Position numbers and translations under genes: made by a program
DNA from: Flammeovirgaceae bacterium UBA2786
Lineage (GTDB): Bacteria > Bacteroidota > Bacteroidia > Cytophagales > Cyclobacteriaceae
NCBI GenBank assembly: GCA_002352225.1
Contig: DEIA01000032.1
Location: 145,400-209,399, forward strand
DNA length: 64,000 nt
Direction: 5' to 3'
The notes under the pieces: model-generated
Told to the model about the DNA's origin: nothing
Database searches by the model: none
What the model saw: only the letters and a program-made list of their open reading frames with translations
Part shown: positions 53,401 to 60,747 of the stretch, piece after piece
Position numbering within the stretch: the first letter of the stretch is position 1
How the letters are laid out: every line of letters starts with the position of its first letter

Positions 53401-54056
53401 AGAAGGAGAGTGCCTGGCGCGAAATAGCCAGACAAGTGGCACATGAAATAAAGAATCCGCTTACACCCATGAAGCTTACATTGCAACAAATGCAACTTTG
53501 GCTAGTTAAAGATACCTTAGAGAAAGAGCGGGCAAAGCAATCGGTAAACACGCTGCTTAATCAGGTAGAAATTCTGAATGAAATTGCATCTTCGTTTAGT
53601 GCATTTGCGAGAATGCCAGCGCCTATTTTGGAAAAGCTTGATCTGGTTGCGCTGCTTACCAAAACCGTTAACCTGTATAGTACTTACGAGGGAGGCAGCG
53701 TTGATTTTAAAAGCAGTGTACAACCTGTGTATATAGACGGAGATCCACAGTTATTGGACAGGATTTTCTCGAATATGATTTTAAATGGGCTACAAGCCGG
53801 AGGTAAACCACCACTTGTGTTTATTGAAGTGAAGCCTGCAGGAAGCTTTATCCGCGTTATTATTCAGGATAACGGAGAGGGTATTGCTCCGGAATTTCAA
53901 GACAAGATTTTTATTCCTTACTTCACTACAAAAAAATCAGGATCAGGGCTTGGCTTAGCTATTGCCAAGCAAGGTATTGAACTGAGCGGGGGTAAAATCT
54001 GGTTTGATTCTTCGCCTGGTAAAACACGATTCTATTTAGAGTTTCCGGTAATCTGA
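50445..54056 (+). CDS. Large NtrY-like sensor histidine kinase
   Basis: A 1203-residue membrane kinase. An N-terminal helix is followed by a periplasmic stretch of about 160 residues, then a block of seven or so helices (about residues 185-460), a second sensor loop (about 460-690), another helix pair, a third sensor region (about 755-895) and a HAMP domain after the last helix. The H-box His is at about residue 1000 (QVAHEIKNPLTPMKLTLQQMQ), the N-box at QLLDRIFSNMILNGLQAG, and the G2 motif GSGLGLAIAKQG near 1166. No response regulator lies nearby. It overlaps the convergent ABC gene by 25 nt. Confidence 0.92.
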   Translation: MFKQAWLFILLIGCLAGCLVSESIYRNQSNDFTDEISQNLETELAKLQNEAEQIITQKPITWSDLNGAHYRVEDKELKAWSITDFAPDARMIADTSVLQYGQTSLGDFIVVRQILGADEVLISLLPLVRRYPITNRYLPSHLNEKVFKHYQVNVFSPEVSSGEPVTLMGKTILKVSQPAQAGPQLFTLLFGIALLISIFLILLHILQKLHYQKKFELAFLLMSFSFVAIRIAMVEFNFPARWWPTQVFSPQVFASSTYNASVGDLVLNSLGILFICGYVFFTYSRWRTLQSLLIKKNGIVKKIIGVTLLLAALFSFLYPFLFIETIFHNSDISLDITHTLLIDTLRGLAFFSLVLGSISGFFFTHVFIRLSKSLNPTIGSFLLTLGAALLLFIGYFVWEGRNYWITVVIALPYFMVLHLTRLSLNRKGAFSSLLYFFLALLAFGVQSAWSIMRFSEEEKIESQFKFAASYLIDRDVMAEYLLNESRKRISTDAFIQSRMVSPFLSRSAARQKIKQVYLSSYFDRYDVQIHLFSPAKDPLDELSLNHWTEWNHQIGNPQYTTEYEGIYFIRSASVETGKRYIAVIPVLRAGQLVGYVVLDLLLKRTIPQSVYPELLVDSRFAEYFENRDKSFAFVADGAIQSNFGNFNYERDFATNLLKEEQLYNEGIRKDGFIHTAVEDDSGQIAVVTSRVYPYFFVLTNFSFFFVLCVFLLALLLISYGIHVWLTGKSINYATRIQLYIYLAFALPLIVVAITTLNRVSRSAEMQLTQEYLNKARVLGENLLPALTEYVHNPEENRSEWEDRLSAAARFADVDVSVFDRREMVASSQPAIAEGLLSSGLMNRTAWERVYERGDMAFVVNDKIGSLNFNNAFFALRSPETLDILGVISLPFFESAQSLDATQITVLANILTVFTLIFIIFSMLSFYVVEALTFPLRLITRTLRHTTLTTNKKLEWKSSDEIGLMVNEYNKMVDNLEQSKIELARSQKESAWREIARQVAHEIKNPLTPMKLTLQQMQLWLVKDTLEKERAKQSVNTLLNQVEILNEIASSFSAFARMPAPILEKLDLVALLTKTVNLYSTYEGGSVDFKSSVQPVYIDGDPQLLDRIFSNMILNGLQAGGKPPLVFIEVKPAGSFIRVIIQDNGEGIAPEFQDKIFIPYFTTKKSGSGLGLAIAKQGIELSGGKIWFDSSPGKTRFYLEFPVI

Positions 54057-54802
54057 GCGTCTTTTAAACTACGCATTACTTTGTTAGTGAAAACAAAGTC
54101 GTCTAATTCTTTTACACCGGAATGTGTAAGGTCGTTATTTGAACCTTCCCAAAGTTTACTACCCTTATACAGAAACATAATTTTTTCTCCGATACCCAAT
54201 ACCGAGTTCATATCGTGGGTAACAACCACAGTAGTGATGTCGAACTCGTGTGTAATTTCCATAATCAGTTCATCAATCAGAATGGAAGTTTGTGGATCCA
54301 GACCGGAGTTAGGCTCATCGCAAAACAGATAATTAGGATTGTTTACAATGGCCCGGGCAATGCCTACCCGTTTTTTCATACCACCACTTATTTCGGATGG
54401 CATCTTTTTATTAACACCTTCAAGCCCTACACGTTTCAAACAAAAATTAACACGATCCATTTTCTCCTCCGCATTCATTTTGGTAAGAATGTTGAGTGGG
54501 AACATAACATTTTCTTCAACATTCTTTGAATCGAATAAAGCCCCTCCCTGAAACAACATGCCAATTTCACGCCTTATCTCAGATTTCATTTCCTTATCGG
54601 CCTCGGTAAAATTTCGCAGATCGAAATACACGTTTCCGGTATCGGGTTGTATCAAACCTACAATACATTTTAATAGCACACTTTTACCGGTACCACTCGA
54701 TCCAATTATCAGGTTGGTTTTACCCTTTTCAAACTCACCGCTAATTCCGGTAAGCACTTGCTTATCGCTAAACGATTTAGATATGTCATTAATCTTAATC
54801 AT
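54032..54802 (-). CDS. Mla-type ABC transporter ATP-binding protein (MlaF-like)
   Basis: A 256-residue ATPase with Walker A GSSGTGKS (34-41), the unusual MlaF-type signature ISGGMKKRVGIARAIV, Walker B YLFCDEPNSGLDPQTS and H-loop VTHDMNSVLGIGEKIMFL. Works with MlaE in phospholipid transport between inner and outer membrane. The start lies 4 bp past the stop of the permease gene upstream. Confidence 0.9.
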   Translation of the reverse strand: MIKINDISKSFSDKQVLTGISGEFEKGKTNLIIGSSGTGKSVLLKCIVGLIQPDTGNVYFDLRNFTEADKEMKSEIRREIGMLFQGGALFDSKNVEENVMFPLNILTKMNAEEKMDRVNFCLKRVGLEGVNKKMPSEISGGMKKRVGIARAIVNNPNYLFCDEPNSGLDPQTSILIDELIMEITHEFDITTVVVTHDMNSVLGIGEKIMFLYKGSKLWEGSNNDLTHSGVKELDDFVFTNKVMRSLKDAQITGNSK

Positions 54803-54806
54803 AACA

Positions 54807-55535
54807 TCAGATAAGCAGGTAGGCTAAGAAATAATCGGCAAGTAAAATAGCAATAATGCTGGTGGTTACGGCCTGCGTGCTGGCAATACCTACTTCAAGC
54901 GCTCCGCCCTGGGTATAGTATCCTTTAAGGGAGGAAATTGTGCTGATTAAAAATGCAAACACAAAGGATTTAATCATGGCAAACGTGATAAAATATTCAT
55001 TAAAGCCATAGCGTATTCCATAGATATATTCGGTAGGGGTTATTAAGCCGGTTAATGTTCCAACCACATAACCGCCCATAAGAGCACATACAGCAGCAAC
55101 AATTACAAGCAAAGGATACATTAAAATAGAAGCAATAATTTTTGGCAACACTAAATACGATGCTGAGTTAATTCCCATTACTTCAAGGGCATCAATTTGT
55201 TCGGTAATACGCATAGTTCCGAGGCCACCTGCCATACTGGAGCCTACCTTGCCGGCATATATCACGGCCATAATGGTGGGTGCCAATTCCAGAATGGTCA
55301 TCTCTCTTACTACGTTCGAAATGATAAAACGGGGTACAAACGGGCTTACTAAATTTGCCCCGGTTTGCAGGGTAGTTACGGCACCCATAAAGGAAGAAAC
55401 CAGCATGAAGAGCAAAATCGATTTTAACCCGATCTGCACACACTCCTCCAGGGTAAGGTTGTAGTAGGTTTTGAAAGATTCCCTGCGTACAAACAACGAA
55501 CCTAAGAAGATCATGTACCGGCCAAACCCCTTCAT
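54807..55535 (-). CDS. MlaE-type ABC transporter permease
   Basis: A 242-residue permease from ATG 55535 (MKGFGRYMIFLGSLF); longer starts run into the divergent SDR gene. Five helices. The ELAPTIMAVIYAGKVGSSMAGGLGTMRITEQIDALEVMGINSASYLVLPK segment, including the EQIDAL coupling motif, defines the MlaE family. MlaD-like substrate-binding protein is not in the window. Confidence 0.92.
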   Translation of the reverse strand: MKGFGRYMIFLGSLFVRRESFKTYYNLTLEECVQIGLKSILLFMLVSSFMGAVTTLQTGANLVSPFVPRFIISNVVREMTILELAPTIMAVIYAGKVGSSMAGGLGTMRITEQIDALEVMGINSASYLVLPKIIASILMYPLLVIVAAVCALMGGYVVGTLTGLITPTEYIYGIRYGFNEYFITFAMIKSFVFAFLISTISSLKGYYTQGGALEVGIASTQAVTTSIIAILLADYFLAYLLI

Positions 55536-55562
55536 GCAATAAAGTTCAAATGCTATATTGCC

Positions 55563-55570
55563 CAAAGATA
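55563..55570 (-). promoter_or_regulatory. TATCTTTG -7 element for the mlaE-mlaF pair
   Basis: On the minus strand TATCTTTG (55570-55563) lies 27 bp before the mlaE start. TTTG at 55590-55587 is 16 bp further, a slightly short spacing. Both elements lie in or next to the start of the divergent SDR gene. Confidence 0.45.
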
Positions 55571-55581
55571 AAAGAAATCCG

Positions 55582-56274
55582 ATGAACAAACTGATTGTGG
55601 TAACAGGCGGAAGCAAAGGTATTGGGCGGGCTATAGCCTATCGTTTTGCCCAGGCTGGGTTTGATGTAGCTACTTGTGGCCGAAATACAAAGAACCTGAA
55701 CACGTTTAAATCAGAACTTGAAAAATTGGGTGTTAACGTGTACGCCATAACAGCCGATATGCGCAATCCGGTTCAGATAAAAGACTTTTGTGAACAGGTT
55801 CTGGCGCTTAAAAGACCGGTAAACGTACTGGTAAATAATGCAGGGTTTTTTGTGCCTGGCTCAGTGCTGAACGAGCCCCCCGGTACTTTGGAGAGTATGA
55901 TTGAAACGAATCTTTATAGTGCCTATTATACCACCCGGGGACTTATCTCGGCCATGAATACAGGGCATATCTTTAATATGTGTTCAATTGCCAGTATTAA
56001 GGCTTACCCCAATGGAGGTTCTTATGCCATTTCCAAGTTTGCGTTGCTGGGCTTTTCTAAAGTTTTAAGAGAAGAGTTGAAACCTGCCGGCATACGCGTT
56101 ACCGCGATTTTGCCCGGGGCCACCAAAACAGCCAGTTGGGAAGGCACCGATTTGCCCGACAGCCGTTTTATGAAACCCGAAGATGTGGCCGAGGCTGTGT
56201 TTTCGGCCTGGTCACTCTCTCCGCACAGCGTGGTTGAAGAATTACTCATCAGGCCCCAACTGGGCGATATTTAA
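55582..56274 (+). CDS. Short-chain dehydrogenase/reductase
   Basis: A 230-residue SDR from ATG 55582 (MNKLIVVTGGSKGIGRAIAYRFA). The cofactor motif TGGSKGIG is at residues 8-15, then NNAG near 85, the catalytic Ser of CSIASIKAYPNGGSYAISKFALLG (YxxxK) near 140-155 and the PGATKT segment. NADP preference is likely from the CGRN turn. Substrate unknown. Ends at a hairpin terminator. Confidence 0.9.
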   Translation: MNKLIVVTGGSKGIGRAIAYRFAQAGFDVATCGRNTKNLNTFKSELEKLGVNVYAITADMRNPVQIKDFCEQVLALKRPVNVLVNNAGFFVPGSVLNEPPGTLESMIETNLYSAYYTTRGLISAMNTGHIFNMCSIASIKAYPNGGSYAISKFALLGFSKVLREELKPAGIRVTAILPGATKTASWEGTDLPDSRFMKPEDVAEAVFSAWSLSPHSVVEELLIRPQLGDI

Positions 56275-56283
56275 AGAATTTTT

Positions 56284-56335
56284 AAACCCGTAAGGGCTTT
56301 TATGTGTTGTCTTTAAAGACCTTCGGGTTTTTGGC
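56284..56335 (+). terminator. Terminator after the SDR gene
   Basis: AAACCCG...AAGG pairs with CCTT...CGGGTTT around a loop of about 25 nt, followed by TTTTTGG. The tail overlaps the -33 box of the ispG promoter. Confidence 0.65.
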
Positions 56336-56359
56336 TAACCTGCCAAAGGATTAACTTTG
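56330..56359 (+). promoter_or_regulatory. Promoter of ispG
   Basis: TTTG (56330-56333), 18 bp, TAACTTTG (56352-56359), close to consensus. Predicted start near 56366, about 11 nt before the GTG at 56377, so the leader is very short. Confidence 0.7.
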
Positions 56360-56376
56360 TTATTAAATATCAAACT

Positions 56377-58335
56377 GTGAATTCCGTACTTCAGGTAAAA
56401 CAATATTGCAATAGCCTGGTAAGCTATAACCGCAGAAAAACCCGTGTGGTAAATATTGGTGGCGTGCCTATGGGTGGCGATAATCCAATTCGCATTCAAT
56501 CCATGACTACCGTTGATACCATGAATACCCGGGGTTCTGTGGAACAAACCATCCGCATGGTAGAAGCAGGCTGCGAATATGTACGTATTACCGCACCCAG
56601 TATTAAAGAAGCGCAAAACCTGGCCGAGATAAAAAAGGAATTACGCCTGCGCGGATATGATGTTCCGCTTATAGCAGATATTCACTTTACACCTAATGCG
56701 GCCGAGCTGGCTGCACGCATTGTAGAAAAGGTAAGAGTTAACCCCGGCAACTATGCCGATAAAAAGCGGTTTGAAGAAATTGAATATACCGATTCTACTT
56801 ACCAGGCCGAACTGGAACGTATTCGCGAAAAGTTTACCCCACTTGTAAAGATTTGTAAAGAATACGGTACGGCTATGCGCATTGGTACTAACCACGGTTC
56901 ACTTTCCGACAGGATTATGAGCCGCTATGGCGATACACCACTGGGTATGGTGGAGTCTGCACTAGAGTTTTTGCGCATCTGTGAAGACCTGAACTATTAC
57001 GACATCGTGTTATCGATGAAATCCAGCAACCCGCAGGTAATGGTGCAAGCGTATAGGTTACTGGTGCAAAAGATGGATGAAGAAAATTTTAAACCTTATC
57101 CATTACACCTGGGCGTAACCGAGGCAGGTGATGGAGAAGACGGGCGCATTAAATCATCGGTGGGAATAGGAACGCTGTTAGAAGATGGTTTGGGCGATAC
57201 CATTCGCGTATCCTTAACCGAAGAACCTGAAGCAGAAGTGCCGGTAGCTAAAATGCTGGCCGATCGGTACATCACGCGTAAAGCAACGTATGCTATTCCG
57301 GATATCACCCTTAATCCCATTAACCCCTATGCTTACACACGAAGACATACGCACGAAGTGTTGAATATTGGAGGGCATCAGGTACCGCGCGTTATTGCCG
57401 ATTTCTCAATTAAAGAAAAAATAACAGCAGCATCTTTGTTTGCATTAGGCTACCAGTACTCAGTGCCATTAGATAAATGGAACATTACCGACATGGCCTG
57501 CGATTATATTTTCCTCGGTGATAAAACGGTTGACTTTGATATTCCAGGAACACTTGGGCTTATTTATAATCACGCTACCTGGCAAAAAGAAAAAAATAAA
57601 CCGCGCACCTATCCATTTATTAATCCTAAAGATTATCTGGCAGGTTTAGAACGATCAACTCATCTTAATTTTATATACACGCAACTGAAAGATATTTCTG
57701 ATACATTTATAGATGCAGTAAAAGCAGACCCCACAGCAGTATTACTGATAGACACTTACAACGCGCACGGTCTGGCAGAACAACGCAGATTATTTATTGA
57801 GTTAATAAGTCGTGCCTGTACAGCGCCCGTAATTATTGGCCGGGCGTATGCCGATACACAACCCGATCAGTTACAACTTTATGCCGCTACCGACATGGGC
57901 GGGTTGTTAATTGACGGATTAGGAGATGGTGTATTTATTGCTGCAGAACGCTGCGGCTCTGACAAGATGATTAATGAAACTGCCTTTGGAATTTTACAGG
58001 CTACACGCACGCGTATTTCCAAAACCGAATACATTTCCTGTCCTTCGTGTGGTCGCACCTTATTTGATTTGCAGGAGACAACCGCTAAAATTCGCGCGCG
58101 CACCAGTCACCTGAAAGGAATTAAGATCGGTATTATGGGCTGCATTGTAAATGGCCCGGGCGAAATGGCCGATGCCGATTACGGCTATGTAGGTTCAGGC
58201 CCAGGCAGAATTACATTATATAGGGGTAAAGAAGTAGTAAAACGAAATGTGCCTACTCCACAGGCAGTAGATGCACTTATCGGACTTATTCAGGAGGATA
58301 ATAATTGGATTGAACCTCAATCTGTAAATCATTAA
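56377..58335 (+). CDS. ispG: 4-hydroxy-3-methylbut-2-en-1-yl diphosphate synthase (IspG/GcpE)
   Basis: A 652-residue enzyme (GTG start) of the non-mevalonate isoprenoid pathway. The barrel domain runs from residue 20 to about 290 (VNIGGVPMGGDNPIRIQSMTTVDT, RITAPSIKEAQN, ADIHFTPNAAELAA). Next comes a large insertion of about 250 residues specific to the long (bacteroidete/plant-type) IspG. The Fe-S domain follows with CPSCGRTLFDLQ, C in GCIVNGPGEMADADYGYVG. The [4Fe-4S] ligands are all present. Confidence 0.97.
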   Translation: MNSVLQVKQYCNSLVSYNRRKTRVVNIGGVPMGGDNPIRIQSMTTVDTMNTRGSVEQTIRMVEAGCEYVRITAPSIKEAQNLAEIKKELRLRGYDVPLIADIHFTPNAAELAARIVEKVRVNPGNYADKKRFEEIEYTDSTYQAELERIREKFTPLVKICKEYGTAMRIGTNHGSLSDRIMSRYGDTPLGMVESALEFLRICEDLNYYDIVLSMKSSNPQVMVQAYRLLVQKMDEENFKPYPLHLGVTEAGDGEDGRIKSSVGIGTLLEDGLGDTIRVSLTEEPEAEVPVAKMLADRYITRKATYAIPDITLNPINPYAYTRRHTHEVLNIGGHQVPRVIADFSIKEKITAASLFALGYQYSVPLDKWNITDMACDYIFLGDKTVDFDIPGTLGLIYNHATWQKEKNKPRTYPFINPKDYLAGLERSTHLNFIYTQLKDISDTFIDAVKADPTAVLLIDTYNAHGLAEQRRLFIELISRACTAPVIIGRAYADTQPDQLQLYAATDMGGLLIDGLGDGVFIAAERCGSDKMINETAFGILQATRTRISKTEYISCPSCGRTLFDLQETTAKIRARTSHLKGIKIGIMGCIVNGPGEMADADYGYVGSGPGRITLYRGKEVVKRNVPTPQAVDALIGLIQEDNNWIEPQSVNH

Positions 58336-58339
58336 CAAC

Positions 58340-58549
58340 ATGGAAAAGCAAACAACAACCGAAGAAAAGAAAAAACTTTCGATACGTGAGTTTTTTACAT
58401 TGGGCGAAGTGGGTGGATATTTCTTCCGAAAAAAAGACCCATCGCGCCCATCCAACATCAACATCAAAATGATGCATGGGATCAATAAGATTTCGATTGC
58501 TATTTTTTTGATTGCTGTACTATACCTCATCTTAAAGCGTTTCTTTTGA
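58340..58549 (+). CDS. Small single-pass protein (DUF6728-like)
   Basis: A 69-residue protein with a charged start, then LSIREFFTLGEVGGYFFRKKDPSRPSNINIKMMHGINKISIAIFLIAVLYLIL. The FRKKDP...MHGINKISI segment before one helix is seen in a small Bacteroidota family that I believe is DUF6728; function unknown. It starts 4 bp after ispG, so the two are likely co-transcribed. Confidence 0.65.
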   Translation: MEKQTTTEEKKKLSIREFFTLGEVGGYFFRKKDPSRPSNINIKMMHGINKISIAIFLIAVLYLILKRFF

Positions 58550-58899
58550 ATGTAGAACAGTTTAGAAGTTACTGTCTGGCTAAGCGTGGCGTTACCGAAG
58601 AGTTTCCTTTTGGCGAAGGAACCTTGGTTTACAAAGTAATGGGTAAGATGTTTGCCCTGGCCGATGTAAACCTGTTTGAGAGCATTAACCTGAAGTGCGA
58701 CCCGGAGCAGGCCGTTGAGTTGCGCGAGCAGTACCCGGCTGTAATACCGGGCTATCACATGAATAAGAAACACTGGAATACTGTATTGATGGATGGAAGC
58801 TTGCCGGATAAATTGGTAAAAGGCTGGATTGACCATTCCTACACGCTGGTGGTGGCCGGCCTTCCCGGTAAGGTTAAGGGCGAACTAAGGGAACTTTAG
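58546..58899 (+). CDS. MmcQ/YjbR family protein
   Basis: A 117-residue cytoplasmic protein with a TTG start that overlaps the previous stop codon (TTGA). It has the MmcQ/YjbR fold: YCLAKRGVTEEFPFGEGTLVYKVMGKMFALADV, then LKCDPEQAVELREQYPAVIPGYHMNKKHWNTVLMDGSLPD, then a closing WIDHSYTLVVAGL. Structure resembles DNA-binding or CyaY-like proteins, without proven function. Confidence 0.88.
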   Translation: MNVEQFRSYCLAKRGVTEEFPFGEGTLVYKVMGKMFALADVNLFESINLKCDPEQAVELREQYPAVIPGYHMNKKHWNTVLMDGSLPDKLVKGWIDHSYTLVVAGLPGKVKGELREL

Positions 58900-58967
58900 G
58901 CTGATTTTCAGTAAATTACGAGGTGGTTAGAATCCTTACATGCTGTGGATTACTTGAGTTAATTAAT

Positions 58968-58975
58968 TAATTTTG
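58968..58975 (+). promoter_or_regulatory. TAATTTTG -7 element before the Lys-rich lipoprotein gene
   Basis: A perfect TAnnTTTG 24 bp upstream of the ATG at 58999. No good -33 box at 19-21 bp. Confidence 0.4.
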
Positions 58976-58998
58976 TCGATTGCGAATGTCTGTATAGA

Positions 58999-59853
58999 AT
59001 GATAAGGGCTTTATTCTTAGGCGCATCCATCCTGTTGGTTATGGGTTCTTGTACCCAGCGGCTGATTTGCCCTGCCTACCAGAGTTCCTTCATATACGAT
59101 AAGCCAACGGCTAAAGAAAAATTTGTGTACTACAACGAAAGCACCACGCAACCGCGCGAAGTGCTGGCGTCTGCCAATAGTAAAACCATTACCCTTCCAC
59201 CCCGCGACTCCACATGGAAAAAGAGCGATGCCCTGCCGGGGCCGGCTTTGCCACATGTGCGCAGGGTAAAAAAGGATCGATACCTGTTGCTACCGGAGAA
59301 AACGTATAAAAAAGCGTTGAAAGCGCTGCGTACGGTAGAGATGAAACCCGTTTACCCTAAAAAACAAGACGACTCGCTTGATATTGCAGCTGCGTTAGAT
59401 AGTGCCGCCCGAAGCATTTCGGATACAGTAACAGCAGATGCAACCAAGCCTAAGGTTGCCGAAGACTCGGCTTATGCAATTACTAAAACCAAAGAAAAGT
59501 ATAATCTCGATCAGGATGCGTACCTGTGGTACTTCCGCGATGTATTGGTATTGCCTGATGTGCGGGCCGCTATGATGGAAGAAGGTAAAGTGCAGGCTTC
59601 CAAGAAGAAAACCACCAAAAAAACTAAGGGTGGATTTTTTAAGAATCTTTTCAAGAAAAAAGATAAAAAGAAACAGCCTGCCGATAGTTTGGATGTAACG
59701 ATACAACAACCGGCAGACTCAACTCAAACCGAGGTAAAACCTAAAAAGAAATTTCTGGGTGGTTTGTTTAAGAAAAAGACTAAAGCAGATAAAGCCAAAC
59801 CAGACGAGCAACCCGGTGACAAAAAGAAGGAAGAAGAGGATGATGGGTTTTGA
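58999..59853 (+). CDS. Lysine-rich lipoprotein, function unknown
   Basis: A 284-residue protein: signal with lipobox (LLVMGSC, Cys18), a globular-looking region of about 60-170 (CPAYQSSFIYDKPTAKEKFVYY...), then three Lys-rich blocks with repeated GGFFKNLFKKKDKK / FLGGLFKKKTK patterns. The repeated F-x-GLFKKK motif may bind peptidoglycan, DNA or a negatively charged partner. The combination is a familiar Bacteroidota type without known role. Confidence 0.7.
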   Translation: MIRALFLGASILLVMGSCTQRLICPAYQSSFIYDKPTAKEKFVYYNESTTQPREVLASANSKTITLPPRDSTWKKSDALPGPALPHVRRVKKDRYLLLPEKTYKKALKALRTVEMKPVYPKKQDDSLDIAAALDSAARSISDTVTADATKPKVAEDSAYAITKTKEKYNLDQDAYLWYFRDVLVLPDVRAAMMEEGKVQASKKKTTKKTKGGFFKNLFKKKDKKKQPADSLDVTIQQPADSTQTEVKPKKKFLGGLFKKKTKADKAKPDEQPGDKKKEEEDDGF

Positions 59854-59861
59854 TACCTAAT

Positions 59862-59894
59862 CATTGCCACGAAGGCATGAGGCAATGTTTTTTT
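59862..59894 (+). terminator. Terminator after the Lys-rich lipoprotein
   Basis: CATTGCC / GGCAATG stem with a 12-nt loop and seven T residues. Confidence 0.8.
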
Positions 59895-59984
59895 GAAATT
59901 GCAGTAACGTATCATCCCCATGCGGGAGACTATACTTGACATTAAATGGCAGGAATGTAAATATTCGCTATTTTTAACAACGAA

Positions 59985-60379
59985 ATGTCAGAGCTACCTT
60001 ACAAAGCATTTGATGAGTGGCAATTACAGGCTGAATATGATTTGGAAACAGCCGAAAGCCTGTTGCAAAGCGGGAGGTTTGTTTATGTGTGTTCTTCTGT
60101 CATTTAAGTATTGAGAAAATGCTGAAAGCAGCCTGGATAAGAAAGTTTGAAACTGTGCCCCCAAAAACCCACAGTTTAATTTTTTTAAGAGACAGACTTC
60201 AAATTACAGATATGCCCGATGAAAAATACGATACTTTCCTGATGGATCTGAACTCACTTTCCGTACCAACCCGTTATCCTGAAACCTTAAAAGAGATGAA
60301 GAAGCTATTTACACGCGAGCGAACAGCGCATATTCTTAGTCAAACGAAAGACATCATATTATGGCTAAAGCAGATATAA
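59985..60379 (+). pseudogene. HEPN-domain protein gene with a -1 frameshift
   Basis: From ATG 59985 the reading frame gives MSELPYKAFDEWQLQAEYDLETAESLLQSGRFVYVC and then stops at a TAA. The frame of the rest of the domain (FFCHLSIEKMLKAAWIRKF... to WLKQI) opens 3 nt from the break at about 60090. Adding one T in the TGTTCTTC stretch would restore a complete HEPN domain. Together with the MNT gene (19-nt overlap) it forms the classic toxin-antitoxin pair of the HEPN/MNT type. A sequencing error or a real knock-out cannot be separated here. Confidence 0.75.
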
Positions 60380-60675
60380 ACGAAATAAAAAAATACTTAG
60401 AGCAGTGTCTTTTGGAAAACGGGGTTACTGTAAACAATATTGCTTTGTTTGGTTCACACCTGAAAGGCCGCCCGCAGGCCGACAGTGATATTGACTTTGT
60501 TGTTATCTCCGATAGCTTTATTGACAAGGATTTGTTTGAAAGAGTGAAGCTGATACGGGGTGTGGAGCGTAAGGTTATACAGAAGTTTGGCGTGCCGCTT
60601 GATATACTCTTAAAGACAGCACAGGAATTTGACAATATGCTAACCGCCAAGATGATTTATGCGGAAGTGATTTAA
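60361..60675 (+). CDS. MNT-domain nucleotidyltransferase (HEPN/MNT antitoxin)
   Basis: A 104-residue minimal nucleotidyltransferase. GSHLKGRPQADSDIDFVVIS gives the GS (31-32) and the catalytic D43xD45 pair; a third acidic residue lies in VPLDILLK. In HEPN/MNT systems this protein modifies or masks the HEPN toxin. The gene is intact even though its HEPN partner is frameshifted. Confidence 0.88.
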   Translation: MAKADINEIKKYLEQCLLENGVTVNNIALFGSHLKGRPQADSDIDFVVISDSFIDKDLFERVKLIRGVERKVIQKFGVPLDILLKTAQEFDNMLTAKMIYAEVI

Positions 60676-60715
60676 GTATCTGAGGACAAAATTTTCTGTC
60701 CGGCATCCCCAATCA

Positions 60716-60738
60716 GGTGCAAGCGTCACGCTTGTACC
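60716..60738. repeat. Hairpin GGTGCAAGCG-TCA-CGCTTGTACC
   Basis: A 10-bp stem (one G-T wobble) with a 3-nt loop lies between the convergent MNT and SRAP genes. It resembles in design the short stems with trinucleotide loops in the repeat island at 22.4-22.9 kb. It may act as a bidirectional terminator. Confidence 0.6.
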
Positions 60739-60747
60739 GATGAAGCA

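Noticed and set aside
54032..54056. Possible assembly error at the 25-nt convergent overlap of kinase and ABC genes
   Set aside because: Both proteins end normally (LEFPVI and ITGNSK), so an ordinary convergent overlap is more likely.
58216..58836. 206-codon minus-strand ORF opposite ispG end, DUF6728-like and MmcQ genes
   Set aside because: No domain, runs antisense across three real genes.
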